The notes: generated from the sequence alone by a model not told the origin. Numbered from the stretch's first letter, positions 53,609 through 63,607 are shown. The stretch: DNA of 64,000 nt from Rs1 sp036960485 (GCA_036960485.1 JBALXS010000003.1:1-64000); one strand, 5' to 3'. Translations and numbers: made by a program.

Positions 53609-56600
53609 ATGCTTCGCAAACTTGGGTTAAGTATTGCCATAGCTAGCGTGTTGTTGGTGGCTAAAGTTCATGCATTAGGTATGGGTGAAATTCGTGTTAA
53701 ATCAGCGCTTAATGAGCCGTTGCATGCTGAAATTGATTTGTTTCAAGTTAAGAATTTAAGCCCTCTACAGATAAAATCTAGGATGGCAGATTTAAACGAT
53801 TTTGCACTATCAGGCTTAGCTACACAACGAGCTTTATCAGACGTGCGTTTTCAAATCAGGGTAAGGGCAAATGGCACTGGGCGGATTATACTGACTTCGA
53901 AGTTGCCAGTGACAGAGCCTTTTATGAATTTTTTGGTAGAAGTTAACTGGCCCAGTGGGCGTTTGATCAGAGAGTACACTTTACTATTAGATCCTCCATC
54001 GCATTTATCTATCCAAAATAATCAAAACTTTGCACGAAACGCAACCATTGGCGTTAACAAGGTTAAGATTCCTAAAATTGCGAGCCCCAAGAAGAGTGTT
54101 AAAAATACCGCTCCTAAGCCAGCACCTGCATCACAGGGCTTGAAAAAAGGGCAGTACTATATTGGCCCTAAAGATACGCTTTGGGATATTGCATTGGCTA
54201 CTAGGCCCAATAAAAGAATTACTCCTCAGCAAATGATGGTGCTAATACAGCGTAAAAACCCACAAGCTTTTCCAAATGCTAACATTAATGTTATGACGGC
54301 CAGAAAAGTAATTGATTTGCCAACACAAGCAGAGATTGATGCGCTCAGTGTAAAAGCGGCACAAGATGAAGTAACCAAGCAAACTAAGTTATGGAAAAGT
54401 GGCAATTTACCGAAAGCTGTCGTACCGCAAGCTACTGAGAAAGCAAAAGCGGCTAAGCAAGAAGTAGCCAAAGATAGTACTGTTAACAAACCGGTAACTG
54501 ACAGTAAATTATCAGACAAAGAAAAAGCAGAGCAAGCCAAACAGAAGGCTATGGCAGGCGAAGTCACTGCAAAAGATACAATGGCTGCGGCTGTTGATGC
54601 GCAAGGAGGTTCTGTTCCTGCCGAGAAGGGAATGCTAGATGTTGTTACCCAAGAAGAAGCGGATAAGAAGCGCGATCAACAAGTAAAAGCACAGGCAATG
54701 GCGCTGGCAGCAAGTAAAGATTCCGAAAAAATTGCTGAACTATTGAAGAACAATACTGAGTTGGATGTAAAGCTGGCTTTATCTCAAGAATCTATTGATA
54801 AGCTAGAGCGAGATAATATCGAGTTAAATAAAAAGCTAAATACCATCATTAAACAGCTTGATGATATCAATAGATTGGGCATGCTCAAAGATGAGCAATT
54901 AGCAGCGTTGCAAGCAGAGCGTGAAGAGGCAGAAAAAGATCAACAGCAGCAAGCCAAGCAAGAAGGCGACAAGAGCTGGTTAGATAGGTTGTTAGATAAT
55001 CCGGTTGCAATGGCGGCTACAGGCATTGGTTGGTTACTTGCCGTTATAGCAGGTATTTTCTTGCTATTAAGGCGTAAGAAAAAAACTCCGGATGCAGAGG
55101 AGGCGAGTTCAAAGTCTGAGCCTACCATTAGTTTGCCAGATGATGTGATTGCAGAAGACCTTAAGGCAGTTGAGGAATTGAGTGAGCTAGGTGATGAGTC
55201 CGAAGCTGAAAAACTTGCAAGTGATGATGTTGATGATGTTGATGATTTGGATCTAGATTTGGATCTAGATATGGATATGGACATGGATTTAGACCTAGAA
55301 GAGTCATTAGATATAGGGCAAGGCGATGATTCAATCGATGATGATGATTTAGCAGCAGAATTAGAAGCTCAATTAAATACACCTAGTGTAGATGATGATG
55401 ACGACCTAGAAATGCTTGAGGGTATTGATAGTTTAGAGTTTGACCTAAGTGAGGGTGATGAGTCTTTAGACGAATTAGCAGATGAATTAGAGTTAGATGT
55501 AGAGCTGGATATAGATGAAGATTTAGATCAGGCGAATGATATGGATGCTGAACAGCAAGCATTAGCTGAATTTGCGGCAGCGATGGAAGAAGCTGACCCT
55601 GGCGCGCTTGACGAAGATCAAAGTGCTGATGACGTTGAAATCGAGTTAACGCCTGAGGATGAAGCTGCGGCAAGCGTTGATGAAAATAATCAGATGCCAG
55701 CTATGGATGCTGAGGAGCAAGCACTAGCTGAGTTTGCAGCAGCGATGGAAGAAACTGATCCTGATGCGCTTGCAGAAGATGAAAATGCTGATGAGGTTGA
55801 AATCGAGTTAACGCCTGAGGATGAACTGGCGATAAGCGTTGAAGAAGATGAAGTTGATATCAATGAAATTAATCAAGTAACGTCTATAGATGAATTAGAA
55901 GCGTTGGAGCTGAACGAACCTTTGGAAATTGAATTGGATCAGCATTTGGATGAAGATTCTGTGACTCAATCGTTATCCGAAATAGACAGTGAGTTAGAAG
56001 GTGATTCAGATCTTGCTGAAGAAGGTGTTGATGATACTGATTTAGAAGATCTTGAAATTGAGCTCGTTGGAGATTCATTAGAAGTTGAAGACTTTTTAGG
56101 AGATCAAGACACTTCGCAGGACGATGATTCTTTAGATGACGGCTCATTAGAGCTAGAAAGCGCTTTTGAGATTGAAAATTCCTTAGACCTTGAAGAGCCT
56201 TTAGAAGATGAGGACTTACTAGAAATCGAAAACTCTTTAGATGATGCCGCAACAGATATTGAAGAAGATATTCAAATTCCGATGGATGATGCTTTGGGTA
56301 GCTTATTGGATGAAGAATTAGATGATGAACGTGGTGGCGAGGTAGGCGAAGAGTTAGATAAGTCAGAGTCTCTTAATGAACAAGTAGATGAGTTGCTAAG
56401 TAGTACTGATGATGAAATCGCTTTCGAAGAAGTGGCTCCGGCTTTCGATGCTGAGAATGAAAATGATATAGATCTGTTATCTGGAGAAGACGGCTTACGT
56501 ATGAAATTGGATTTGGCAAGAGCTTATATTGAAATGGGTGATGAGCAAGGCGCTGCAGACATTATAAGTGAAGTGACTAAAAGCGGTGATGAAGAGCAGC

Positions 56601-56644
56601 AGCGCGAAGCTCAGCAATTGCTTAGCAGTATGCAAACTAAATAA
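53609..56644 (+). CDS. fimV: FimV, polar peptidoglycan-binding hub protein
   Basis: This 1011-residue FimV/HubP-type protein organises the cell pole and type IV pilus machinery. A signal peptide (1-22, ending VHA) precedes the conserved N-terminal FimV region (GEIRVKSALNEPLHAEIDLF). A LysM peptidoglycan-binding domain follows (about 175-240, QYYIGPKDTLWDIALATRP). Then come a coiled coil (about 365-450), a membrane helix (about 466-490) ending in RRKKK, and a very acidic cytoplasmic part. The C-terminal FimV domain (about 960-1005) reads LRMKLDLARAYIEMGD. The acidic part includes a Asp-Leu/Asp-Met dipeptide run (about 538-562) and a duplicated 54-residue unit. It heads the fimV-truA-trpF-accD run. 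Confidence 0.95.
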   Translation: MLRKLGLSIAIASVLLVAKVHALGMGEIRVKSALNEPLHAEIDLFQVKNLSPLQIKSRMADLNDFALSGLATQRALSDVRFQIRVRANGTGRIILTSKLPVTEPFMNFLVEVNWPSGRLIREYTLLLDPPSHLSIQNNQNFARNATIGVNKVKIPKIASPKKSVKNTAPKPAPASQGLKKGQYYIGPKDTLWDIALATRPNKRITPQQMMVLIQRKNPQAFPNANINVMTARKVIDLPTQAEIDALSVKAAQDEVTKQTKLWKSGNLPKAVVPQATEKAKAAKQEVAKDSTVNKPVTDSKLSDKEKAEQAKQKAMAGEVTAKDTMAAAVDAQGGSVPAEKGMLDVVTQEEADKKRDQQVKAQAMALAASKDSEKIAELLKNNTELDVKLALSQESIDKLERDNIELNKKLNTIIKQLDDINRLGMLKDEQLAALQAEREEAEKDQQQQAKQEGDKSWLDRLLDNPVAMAATGIGWLLAVIAGIFLLLRRKKKTPDAEEASSKSEPTISLPDDVIAEDLKAVEELSELGDESEAEKLASDDVDDVDDLDLDLDLDMDMDMDLDLEESLDIGQGDDSIDDDDLAAELEAQLNTPSVDDDDDLEMLEGIDSLEFDLSEGDESLDELADELELDVELDIDEDLDQANDMDAEQQALAEFAAAMEEADPGALDEDQSADDVEIELTPEDEAAASVDENNQMPAMDAEEQALAEFAAAMEETDPDALAEDENADEVEIELTPEDELAISVEEDEVDINEINQVTSIDELEALELNEPLEIELDQHLDEDSVTQSLSEIDSELEGDSDLAEEGVDDTDLEDLEIELVGDSLEVEDFLGDQDTSQDDDSLDDGSLELESAFEIENSLDLEEPLEDEDLLEIENSLDDAATDIEEDIQIPMDDALGSLLDEELDDERGGEVGEELDKSESLNEQVDELLSSTDDEIAFEEVAPAFDAENENDIDLLSGEDGLRMKLDLARAYIEMGDEQGAADIISEVTKSGDEEQQREAQQLLSSMQTK
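55541..55841 (+). repeat. Duplicated 162-bp unit inside fimV
   Basis: Two units starting at 55541 and 55703 encode MDAEQQALAEFAAAMEEADP and MDAEEQALAEFAAAMEETDP, each ending in DVEIELTPEDE-like sequence. The offset is 162 bases (54 codons), so it is an in-frame tandem duplication within the acidic domain. Confidence 0.9.
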
Positions 56645-56658
56645 GAGGAGAGGGTTGT

Positions 56659-57504
56659 TTGGCTTCAAGTGAAGAGCAATCAGTAGAACTAGAGGCGACA
56701 CATGTCGCCTCTAATCGTTTGGCTTTATGCGTAGAGTATGCAGGCGAAAAATATAAAGGCTGGCAAAAGCAAAAATTCGATGATTTACCAACGGTACAAG
56801 AAGCGGTAGAAAAAGCAATTTCTAAAGTGGCTGACCATCCTGTTACTGTCGTTTGCGCAGGGCGCACTGATACAGGGGTAAATGGCTCATATCAAATTAT
56901 ACACTTTGATTCACCTGCAGTACGCAGTGAGCGAGCTTGGGTGATGGGTACTAATACCAATTTACCGCAAGATATCGCCATTCAGTGGGCAAGAGTTGTT
57001 GATGATCGTTTTCATGCGCGTTTTTCAGCGTTAAAGCGTCGTTATCGCTATATTATTTATTCAAATCCGGTGATGCCTGCAGTATTGGCGAAAGGAGTCA
57101 CTTGGACGCATAAAAAACTTGATATAAATCTCATGCAAGAGGCTGCCGGGTACTTGCAGGGCAAACATGATTTTACTTCTTATCGCGCCGTAGCTTGCCA
57201 GGCTAATAGTCCAGTGCGAACAGTTGAAAGTATAGATGTGTATCAGCGTGGCGAATTAATCGTGTTAGATGTGCAGGCTAATGCTTTTTTACATCACATG
57301 ATACGTAATATAGCTGGGGTGTTAATGGCAATTGGTGCCAAAGAAGCCCCACCTATCTGGGCGCAGCAAGTGCTAGAGGCAAAGGATCGTCGTAAAGGAG
57401 GTGTGACCGCACCGCCGCATGGTTTGTATTTTATAGACGTAGAATATCCCGATGAATTTGCGTTGCCTGCATCTAAGTTAGGTCCTTTTTTTATAGGCGC
57501 TTAG
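56659..57504 (+). CDS. truA: tRNA pseudouridine(38-40) synthase
   Basis: This 281-residue TruA modifies uridines 38-40 in the anticodon arm of tRNAs. The catalytic aspartate is in CAGRTDTGVNGSYQIIHFD (near residue 75); the usual GRTDAGVHA reads GRTDTGVNGS, a modest variation. Further conserved segments are FHARFSALKRRYRYIIYSNP, GKHDFTSYRA and NAFLHHMIRNIAGVLM. No ATG is available in frame near the N-terminus. The TTG at 56659, close after the purine-rich GAGGAGAGGG, is the most likely start. It lies 14 bases after fimV, probably co-transcribed. Confidence 0.93.
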   Translation: MASSEEQSVELEATHVASNRLALCVEYAGEKYKGWQKQKFDDLPTVQEAVEKAISKVADHPVTVVCAGRTDTGVNGSYQIIHFDSPAVRSERAWVMGTNTNLPQDIAIQWARVVDDRFHARFSALKRRYRYIIYSNPVMPAVLAKGVTWTHKKLDINLMQEAAGYLQGKHDFTSYRAVACQANSPVRTVESIDVYQRGELIVLDVQANAFLHHMIRNIAGVLMAIGAKEAPPIWAQQVLEAKDRRKGGVTAPPHGLYFIDVEYPDEFALPASKLGPFFIGA

Positions 57505-57653
57505 GTTTTTTATATGTGACAGTAGAGTTGGTTGCGTATCAGAGTACGAATGCTGTCAGCTCTATTGTAAAAAGCGTTGAAAATTATAGTCCCTCAACTG
57601 GAATGCTGGTAGAATCCTGATCTGGAAAATTGGCTAAAGTGACTTAGAAATAA

Positions 57654-58283
57654 ATGATATCTCGTGTAAAAATTTGTGGAATAACTCAGTTACCAGATGC
57701 GCTAGTAGCAATAGAAGCTGGAGTGTCGGCCTTAGGTTTTGTGTTTTATGCGCCTAGCCCGCGTTTTATTGAAGCAAATCAAGCTCAACAAATTATTGCC
57801 CAGCTACCTCCTTTTGTAACCACAACTGCTTTATTTGTTAATGAGCAAATTAGTGTCGTCAACAGTATTATTGATCAAGTTCAGCCTGATTTATTGCAAT
57901 TTCATGGCGATGAAGACGAAGCATACTGTGCTCAATTTAACCGCCCTTATATTAAAGCTTTACGTGTACGTCCTGACGCAGATTTGATTAGTATTGCTAG
58001 TCGATACTCTTCTGCGAGAGCGTTGCTATTAGATACGTATGTAAAAGGGGTGCCAGGTGGAACAGGTGCTGCGTTCAACTGGCAGTTGATTCCAGAAGCG
58101 ATGCGTTCAAAAATTATCTTGGCAGGTGGGTTAGATAGCACCAATGTTGCATCGGCAATAAAGCAGATTAGGCCTTATGCGGTTGATGTCAGTGGTGGTG
58201 TAGAGCTCGAAAAAGGGCGTAAGTGCCCAGTGAAAATAAAGCGCTTTATGCAAGAAGTCGCTTCTGCAAATGATGAAAATTAA
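57654..58283 (+). CDS. trpF: Phosphoribosylanthranilate isomerase
   Basis: This TIM-barrel enzyme of 209 residues carries out the third step of tryptophan synthesis. The general-base cysteine is in RVKICGITQ near the start, and the general acid aspartate in LLDTYVKGVPGGTGAAFNW (near 126). LAGGLDSTNVASAI and VDVSGGVELEKGRKCP bind phosphate. Length matches the monofunctional TrpF family. It lies between truA and accD, as in Pseudomonas, and away from other trp genes. There is no strong ribosome site. Confidence 0.95.
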   Translation: MISRVKICGITQLPDALVAIEAGVSALGFVFYAPSPRFIEANQAQQIIAQLPPFVTTTALFVNEQISVVNSIIDQVQPDLLQFHGDEDEAYCAQFNRPYIKALRVRPDADLISIASRYSSARALLLDTYVKGVPGGTGAAFNWQLIPEAMRSKIILAGGLDSTNVASAIKQIRPYAVDVSGGVELEKGRKCPVKIKRFMQEVASANDEN

Positions 58284-58564
58284 GAGTACTTAACAGTGGC
58301 TGCCAGGTACTTGCGTTTTTTGTTTTAATGCAGCACCTTAATAAATTGTAAAAGACTAGCGAATCACTGAAAGATAAACACGGTAATTAATGTTATCTTA
58401 TGCGAAACGATAGCCAGTAGTTAGAAAACGAATTTCCAAGTGAGTTGTTAAATTAACCGTTAACAGCTTATGATCTTTAATTATTTTAGCAAAGCCTTGG
58501 TTGTATAGGGCTGTTCAAGATTGATTCCATCTCAGTATAGATGGTATAGAAACGGATTATAAAT

Positions 58565-59557
58565 ATGAGTAATTGGTTCGACAAAATAGTACCCTCCCTG
58601 GTTCGATCTGAATCTAAACGCGCCACCGTTCCTGAAGGGCTTTGGAAGAAGTGTCCAAAGTGTGAGGCTGTGCTTTATTTGCCAGATTTAGAAAAAAACT
58701 TAAGTGTGTGCACTAAATGTGACCATCATATGCGCATGGTCGCACGCAAGCGTCTAGAGAACTTCTTAGATGAAGGTACTTATAGTGAAATAGGGGCTGA
58801 TATAGAGCCTGTAGATCATCTTAAGTTTAAAGATACCAAGAAGTATAAAGATAGACTGACTGCTGCACAAAAAGCAACAGGCGAAAAAGATGCGTTGATT
58901 GCCATGCGTGGTGATATGAAGGGCATGCCAATCGTTGCGGTAGCTTTTGATTTCCGCTTCATGGGTGGTTCTATGGGCTCTGTTGTGGGTGAGCGCTTTG
59001 TACAAGCGGCTAATATCTCAATCAAAGAAAAAATCCCGATGGTTTGTTTCTCCGCATCCGGTGGTGCAAGAATGCAAGAGGCATTGATTTCTTTGTTTCA
59101 AATGGCAAAAACGTCAGCAGTGTTAGAGCGTATGCGTTTATTAGGTATTCCTTATATTTCGGTACTAACGGACCCTGTCTATGGCGGAGTTTCAGCGAGC
59201 TTATCTATGCTTGGTGATCTAAACGTTGCTGAGCCTAATGCTTTAATCGGTTTTGCAGGACCTAGAGTTATAGAGCAAACAGTAAGAGAAAAGCTTCCTG
59301 AAGATTTTCAGCGCGCTGAGTTTTTATTAGAGCACGGCCAAGTTGACATGATTATCTCGCGGCTAGAATTGCGTGACAGGTTGCATAATCTTTTAGCGAT
59401 GATGGTTGAGCAATTTATAGTACCAGAAGTGGTCGCTGAGCCTGTTAATGAAGATGATATTGAAAAAGAAGAAACGGCTGTAACTATCGATAGCGAAGCG
59501 TCAGATAGTGATGCGCTAAGCAGTGATGATTCAAGTGCGACTAAAAAAGCAGAATAA
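58565..59557 (+). CDS. accD: Acetyl-CoA carboxylase carboxyltransferase subunit beta
   Basis: At 330 residues, AccD forms the carboxyltransferase with AccA and makes malonyl-CoA for fatty acid synthesis. An N-terminal zinc ribbon with Cys30, Cys33, Cys49 and Cys52 (KCPKCEAVLYL, SVCTKCDHHM) precedes the crotonase-like core with GGSMGSVVGERF, CFSASGGARMQEALISLFQM and DPVYGGVSASLSMLGD. The C-terminal tail after about residue 295 is acidic and serine-rich and probably disordered, longer than in E. coli. About 280 bases of leader precede it, so it likely has its own promoter besides read-through. Confidence 0.96.
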   Translation: MSNWFDKIVPSLVRSESKRATVPEGLWKKCPKCEAVLYLPDLEKNLSVCTKCDHHMRMVARKRLENFLDEGTYSEIGADIEPVDHLKFKDTKKYKDRLTAAQKATGEKDALIAMRGDMKGMPIVAVAFDFRFMGGSMGSVVGERFVQAANISIKEKIPMVCFSASGGARMQEALISLFQMAKTSAVLERMRLLGIPYISVLTDPVYGGVSASLSMLGDLNVAEPNALIGFAGPRVIEQTVREKLPEDFQRAEFLLEHGQVDMIISRLELRDRLHNLLAMMVEQFIVPEVVAEPVNEDDIEKEETAVTIDSEASDSDALSSDDSSATKKAE

Positions 59558-59609
59558 GTATCGTTTTTATAATACTAGCCTTGTTTAAGGTGTTTAAGAT
59601 GGTTAAGCA

Positions 59610-60953
59610 ATGAATCGCAGTGATTACAACTTAGCACAATGGTTGCAATGGATGGAAGATAACCATCCAACCGAAATAGATTTAGGCCTTGCCCGTGTAG
59701 GGCAAGTGTATCAACGTATGCAGCTAGATTTATCGGCAACTAAAGTAATCAGTATTGCAGGTACCAATGGTAAAGGTTCTACAACTACCTTTTTAGAAAC
59801 CATTTACTTGGCGGCTGATTACACGACGCTTGCTTATACTTCTCCCCATATGTTGTTGTATAACGAAAGAGTTAGGCTCAATGGCGTTGATGTTAATGAT
59901 GAGCTATTGATTGCCGCTTTTAGGGCAATCGACCAAGCAATGGGTGTTGATGAGCAGCGTATTTCTTTAAGCTATTTTGAAATCGGCACCTTAGCCGCCA
60001 TTTACTTGGTTAGCCAACAAAAGCCTGATATAGCACTTTTAGAAGTGGGTTTAGGTGGGCGTTTGGATGCCGTTAATATCATTGATGCTGATGTGGCGGT
60101 TATTACCACATTAGCGGTAGATCATATTGATTGGTTAGGCGATGATATTGAGCAAATTGGCCGTGAAAAAGCCGGTATTGGTCGAGTGGGTAAGCCACTT
60201 GTATGTGGTGAAATTCAGCCGCCAAAAAGTATTGCTCAGTTAGCGAGCGAGCAAGCATTTGCATTAGTGCAGATTAATCAAGATTATAGCTATCAAACGG
60301 CGCAAGATCAAAACAGCTGGAGTTTTACGGGTGTTGATCTGCTAGGAAATAAAGTTACATATCAGCAATTACCTATGCCAAACCTTCCTTTGCAAAATGC
60401 AGCTACAGCCTTACAGGTGATTGAACAATTGGCAATGCCTTGCTCATATGAGGCGCGAGTTAAAGGTTTATCAGCAGCTAAATCTCTTGGGCGACAGCAA
60501 CAAGTTCGCTATTTAGATAAAAATATATTATTGGATGTAGCACACAATCCTCAATCGGCGCAATTGTTAGCTCACTCGCTGTTAAAGCGTGGTTTGCAAG
60601 GGGAAGTACAATTTGTGCTAGGTGTGTTAATTGATAAAGACGCACAGGGGTTGATGCTAGCACTTGAGTCTGTCGCTGCGCATTGGCATTTCGTGACGCT
60701 TGATGTTTATCGTGGTCAAAGTGCTCTTCAACTACAGGAAAAATCTTTAGCTTCTAATATTGATCAGCACAATGTTAGCTGTTATCAAGATATGCGCAGC
60801 GCGTTAGAAGGTGCGTTGCTAAAGGCAAGCGCTAGCCAAGTAGCCGATGAAGAGCAAAATGAACATTTAGTAGTGGTTGCAGGATCGTTTGTGACTGTCG
60901 CTCAAGTACTTGCGTTGCAAGGCGTTGAGCAAAAGGTTTTACAGGTAATATAA
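59610..60953 (+). CDS. folC: Bifunctional folylpolyglutamate synthase/dihydrofolate synthase
   Basis: This 447-residue ATP-dependent ligase of the Mur ligase family adds glutamate to dihydropteroate and to folates. The P-loop is SIAGTNGKGSTTTFLE (about residue 50). Other signatures are YTSPHMLLYNERVRLNG, LEVGLGGRLDAVN, TTLAVDHIDWLGD with the metal His, and the C-terminal LLDVAHNPQSAQLL. It follows accD by 52 bases and precedes the SPOR gene by 13, matching the accD-folC-dedD-cvpA-purF order. Confidence 0.95.
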   Translation: MNRSDYNLAQWLQWMEDNHPTEIDLGLARVGQVYQRMQLDLSATKVISIAGTNGKGSTTTFLETIYLAADYTTLAYTSPHMLLYNERVRLNGVDVNDELLIAAFRAIDQAMGVDEQRISLSYFEIGTLAAIYLVSQQKPDIALLEVGLGGRLDAVNIIDADVAVITTLAVDHIDWLGDDIEQIGREKAGIGRVGKPLVCGEIQPPKSIAQLASEQAFALVQINQDYSYQTAQDQNSWSFTGVDLLGNKVTYQQLPMPNLPLQNAATALQVIEQLAMPCSYEARVKGLSAAKSLGRQQQVRYLDKNILLDVAHNPQSAQLLAHSLLKRGLQGEVQFVLGVLIDKDAQGLMLALESVAAHWHFVTLDVYRGQSALQLQEKSLASNIDQHNVSCYQDMRSALEGALLKASASQVADEEQNEHLVVVAGSFVTVAQVLALQGVEQKVLQVI

Positions 60954-60966
60954 AAGGGTAGATGTA

Positions 60967-61485
60967 ATGGACTTAGTTGTTAAGAAGCAAATAATTGGAG
61001 GACTTGCGATTGTTTTTGTCGTACTGGTCTTTTTTCCTTTGTTTTTTAGTGGAAATGGTTACAAAGAGCGCCATTTGCCTTCTATTATCCCAGAGCGCCC
61101 AGCGGCAGAAACTTTTCAAAATATAGAGCCTTTATTACGGCCTTTGGCGCAAACTAAGCAAATAGGTGCTGAAAAAAAGTCAGCGCCAAATTCCAAAGAG
61201 AATAATGAATCAGCTGATACTGCTGATATTGCGAACTTAGATCAACAGGGTGTGCCCGTTGCTTGGACATTGCAGTTGGCTAGCTTTAAAGATGCCGCAA
61301 ACGCACGGGCACTGCGCAAGCAGTTGTTAAAGGCAGGGCACAAGGTTTACAGTCGCAAAAATGGCTCTTTGGTTAAAGTTTATGTAGGCCCAGAGCTAAA
61401 TAAAGAGCGCTTAGAGGCATTGAAAAAAGGCCTGAAAGAAGAGTTTGCACTGGATGGGTTATTAGTTAGATTTACCACACAATAG
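60967..61485 (+). CDS. SPOR domain cell-division protein, DedD-like
   Basis: This protein has 172 residues. One N-terminal membrane helix (about residues 8-28, QIIGGLAIVFVVLVFFPLFF) is followed by a flexible linker and a C-terminal SPOR domain (about 95-170; WTLQLASFKDAANARALRKQ, VYVGPELNKERLEALKKGL). SPOR domains bind denuded glycan strands at the septum. Position between folC and cvpA is that of dedD. It has an AAAAGGG ribosome site and is part of the folC-purF operon. Confidence 0.9.
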   Translation: MDLVVKKQIIGGLAIVFVVLVFFPLFFSGNGYKERHLPSIIPERPAAETFQNIEPLLRPLAQTKQIGAEKKSAPNSKENNESADTADIANLDQQGVPVAWTLQLASFKDAANARALRKQLLKAGHKVYSRKNGSLVKVYVGPELNKERLEALKKGLKEEFALDGLLVRFTTQ

Positions 61486-61516
61486 AATTGTTTTAAGCGT
61501 GAGGATTTAGATTTTG

Positions 61517-62029
61517 ATGAACTGGGCCGATTGGGTCATTATTGGTATATTAGTTATCTCCGCGCTATTTAGTCTGCGCCGAGGCTTTGTCAAAGAAGCA
61601 TTGTCTTTGGTTACTTGGGTGTCTGCTTTTATCGTCGCTAGATTGTTTTCTGGTGCTTTAGTTGTAGTGCTGGAGCCATATATAGACACACCGTCTATAC
61701 GTATAGCGACTGCATTTGCTTCTTTGTTCGTGGTTATGTTAATAGCAGGAGCTATTATTTCCAATTTGTTTGAAATGCTCGTCAGTGCAACCGGCTTAAG
61801 TGCAACAGATAGAGTATTAGGAATGGGTTTTGGTGTAGCTAGAGGCGGTTTAGTGGTTGTGGTTTTAGTCGCTTTAGTAGGGCAAACACCTGCTGCAGAA
61901 GATGAGTGGTGGGGGTTGTCTCAGTTGATCCCACACTTTGTTTTGATGGAATCGTGGACTAGGGATATCGCCTCTGATATAGGTCAAATAATATGGCAAG
62001 TTGGCAGTCCCGGAGCTTCGGGATCTTAA
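61517..62029 (+). CDS. cvpA: CvpA family membrane protein
   Basis: This 170-residue inner-membrane protein has four hydrophobic segments (near residues 4-20, 29-50, 62-86 and 100-122). It has the CvpA start MNWADWVIIGILVISALFSL, the RGFVKEALSLVTWV segment and SATDRVLGMGFGVARG. The family is needed for colicin V production in E. coli and more broadly for envelope robustness. A TTG just before the ATG lengthens the frame by one codon; the ATG is preferred. It lies directly upstream of purF, as in most gammaproteobacteria. Confidence 0.93.
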   Translation: MNWADWVIIGILVISALFSLRRGFVKEALSLVTWVSAFIVARLFSGALVVVLEPYIDTPSIRIATAFASLFVVMLIAGAIISNLFEMLVSATGLSATDRVLGMGFGVARGGLVVVVLVALVGQTPAAEDEWWGLSQLIPHFVLMESWTRDIASDIGQIIWQVGSPGASGS

Positions 62030-62086
62030 AAGATTTATACATTTTATAAATAATAATCTTAATATCAAAACCTTTGAGGTGCTTAA

Positions 62087-63607
62087 ATGTGCGGAATAGT
62101 TGGCTTGGTCTCCAAGTCATTAGTTAACCAGACAATCTTTGATGCGTTAACGGTGTTACAGCATCGTGGTCAAGACGCTGCAGGTATGGTTACTTGTGAA
62201 GGTAATCAGTTTTTTCTTCGTAAAGATAATGGTTTAGTGAATTCGGTTTTTCGTACTCGACATATGAAAAAATTATTGGGCAACATAGGCATTGGCCATG
62301 TTAGATACCCAACGGCAGGTAGCTCATCAGCAGCAGAAGCACAGCCATTTTACGTGAATGCACCTTATGGTATTGCACTTGCACACAATGGTAATTTGAC
62401 CAATGTAGAAGATTTAGCAAAAGAAATGCGTGAAGTGGATTTGAGGCACATCAATACCACATCGGATTCTGAAATATTAGTTAATATTTTAGCGCATGAG
62501 CTACAAGCTCAAGGAAAATTAATTCCAACGCCAGATGATATTTTTAGTGCGGTAGAGCGCGTACATGCACGAATTAAAGGTGGCTATGCTGTTGTTGCTG
62601 TAATTACTGGATTTGGCGTATTAGCTTTTCGCGATCCACACGGCATTCGTCCTTTAGTATATGGCGTACGTCAAACAGAAACAGGGCAGGAGGCAATGGT
62701 TGCATCTGAAAGCGTGGCATTAGATATCGCAGGCTTTAAGCGTGAGCGTGATGTAGCCCCGGGCGAAGCCATTTTTATTGATTTAGATGGTAATGTACAT
62801 ACTAAAGAATGCGTGAAAGACGCTAAGCTTTCTCCTTGCTTATTTGAGCAAGTGTATTTTGCTCGGCCCGATTCAGTCATTGATGGTATCAATGTACACA
62901 AAGCGCGCATGAGAATGGGTAAAAAACTTGCTGAGCGAGTAAAGGCTGAACGTCCTGAGCACGATATAGACGTGGTTATACCGATACCAGACACAAGCCG
63001 CACATCTGCTTTAGAGATGGCAGAGCAGTTAGGGGTATTGTTCAGAGAAGGCTTTATCAAAAACCGCTACATTGGTCGTACTTTTATTATGCCAGGTCAA
63101 ATTGAGCGTACTAAATCTGTCAGACGTAAGTTGAATCCAATAGAGTCTGAGTTTAAAGATAAAGTAGTTATGTTGGTTGATGATTCTATTGTGCGCGGCA
63201 CGACATCGCAGCAGATTGTGCAAATGGTTAGAGATGTTGGCGCGAAAAAAATCTACTTTGCTTCAGCGGCGCCGCCAGTTAGATATCCAAATGTATACGG
63301 AATTGATATGCCATCTCCTGCTGAGTTTGTGGCTTTTGATCGTACTGAAGATGAAATCGGCGAGGCAATTGGTGTTGATTGGATGATTTATCAAAAACTG
63401 GATGATTTAAAAGAAGCCGTAGCTGGTGATCAGCATTTTGACAGTTTTGAAACATCAGTGTTTGATGGAAAGTATGTTAGCGGCGACATTAGCGAGCAGT
63501 ACTTGCTTGATATTGAAGCTAAACGAAAAGATGCTTCAAAATTAGGCGACGAAGATTTACAAGAAGGTGAAAATGCCGCCGGTGATTTACACGATAAAAT
63601 TCATTGA
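62087..63607 (+). CDS. purF: Amidophosphoribosyltransferase
   Basis: This 506-residue enzyme makes phosphoribosylamine from PRPP and glutamine, the first step of purine synthesis. After removal of Met1 the N-terminal Cys2 (MCGIVGLVS) is the glutaminase nucleophile. RHRGQDAAGM-like QHRGQDAAGMVT, HVRYPTAGSS and HNGNLTN are glutaminase motifs. The PRPP loop VMLVDDSIVRGTTSQQIV lies near residues 361-378. Residues 330-350 (IGRTFIMPGQIERTKSVRRK) form the flexible loop. An acidic tail follows. The last gene of the operon, it is followed by a terminator. Confidence 0.97.
   Translation: MCGIVGLVSKSLVNQTIFDALTVLQHRGQDAAGMVTCEGNQFFLRKDNGLVNSVFRTRHMKKLLGNIGIGHVRYPTAGSSSAAEAQPFYVNAPYGIALAHNGNLTNVEDLAKEMREVDLRHINTTSDSEILVNILAHELQAQGKLIPTPDDIFSAVERVHARIKGGYAVVAVITGFGVLAFRDPHGIRPLVYGVRQTETGQEAMVASESVALDIAGFKRERDVAPGEAIFIDLDGNVHTKECVKDAKLSPCLFEQVYFARPDSVIDGINVHKARMRMGKKLAERVKAERPEHDIDVVIPIPDTSRTSALEMAEQLGVLFREGFIKNRYIGRTFIMPGQIERTKSVRRKLNPIESEFKDKVVMLVDDSIVRGTTSQQIVQMVRDVGAKKIYFASAAPPVRYPNVYGIDMPSPAEFVAFDRTEDEIGEAIGVDWMIYQKLDDLKEAVAGDQHFDSFETSVFDGKYVSGDISEQYLLDIEAKRKDASKLGDEDLQEGENAAGDLHDKIH

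Noticed and set aside
55161..56252. Open minus-strand frames opposite the fimV acidic region
   Set aside because: They arise from the Asp/Glu-rich codons of fimV read backwards, giving His/Leu/Gln-rich sequences with no domain or ribosome site.
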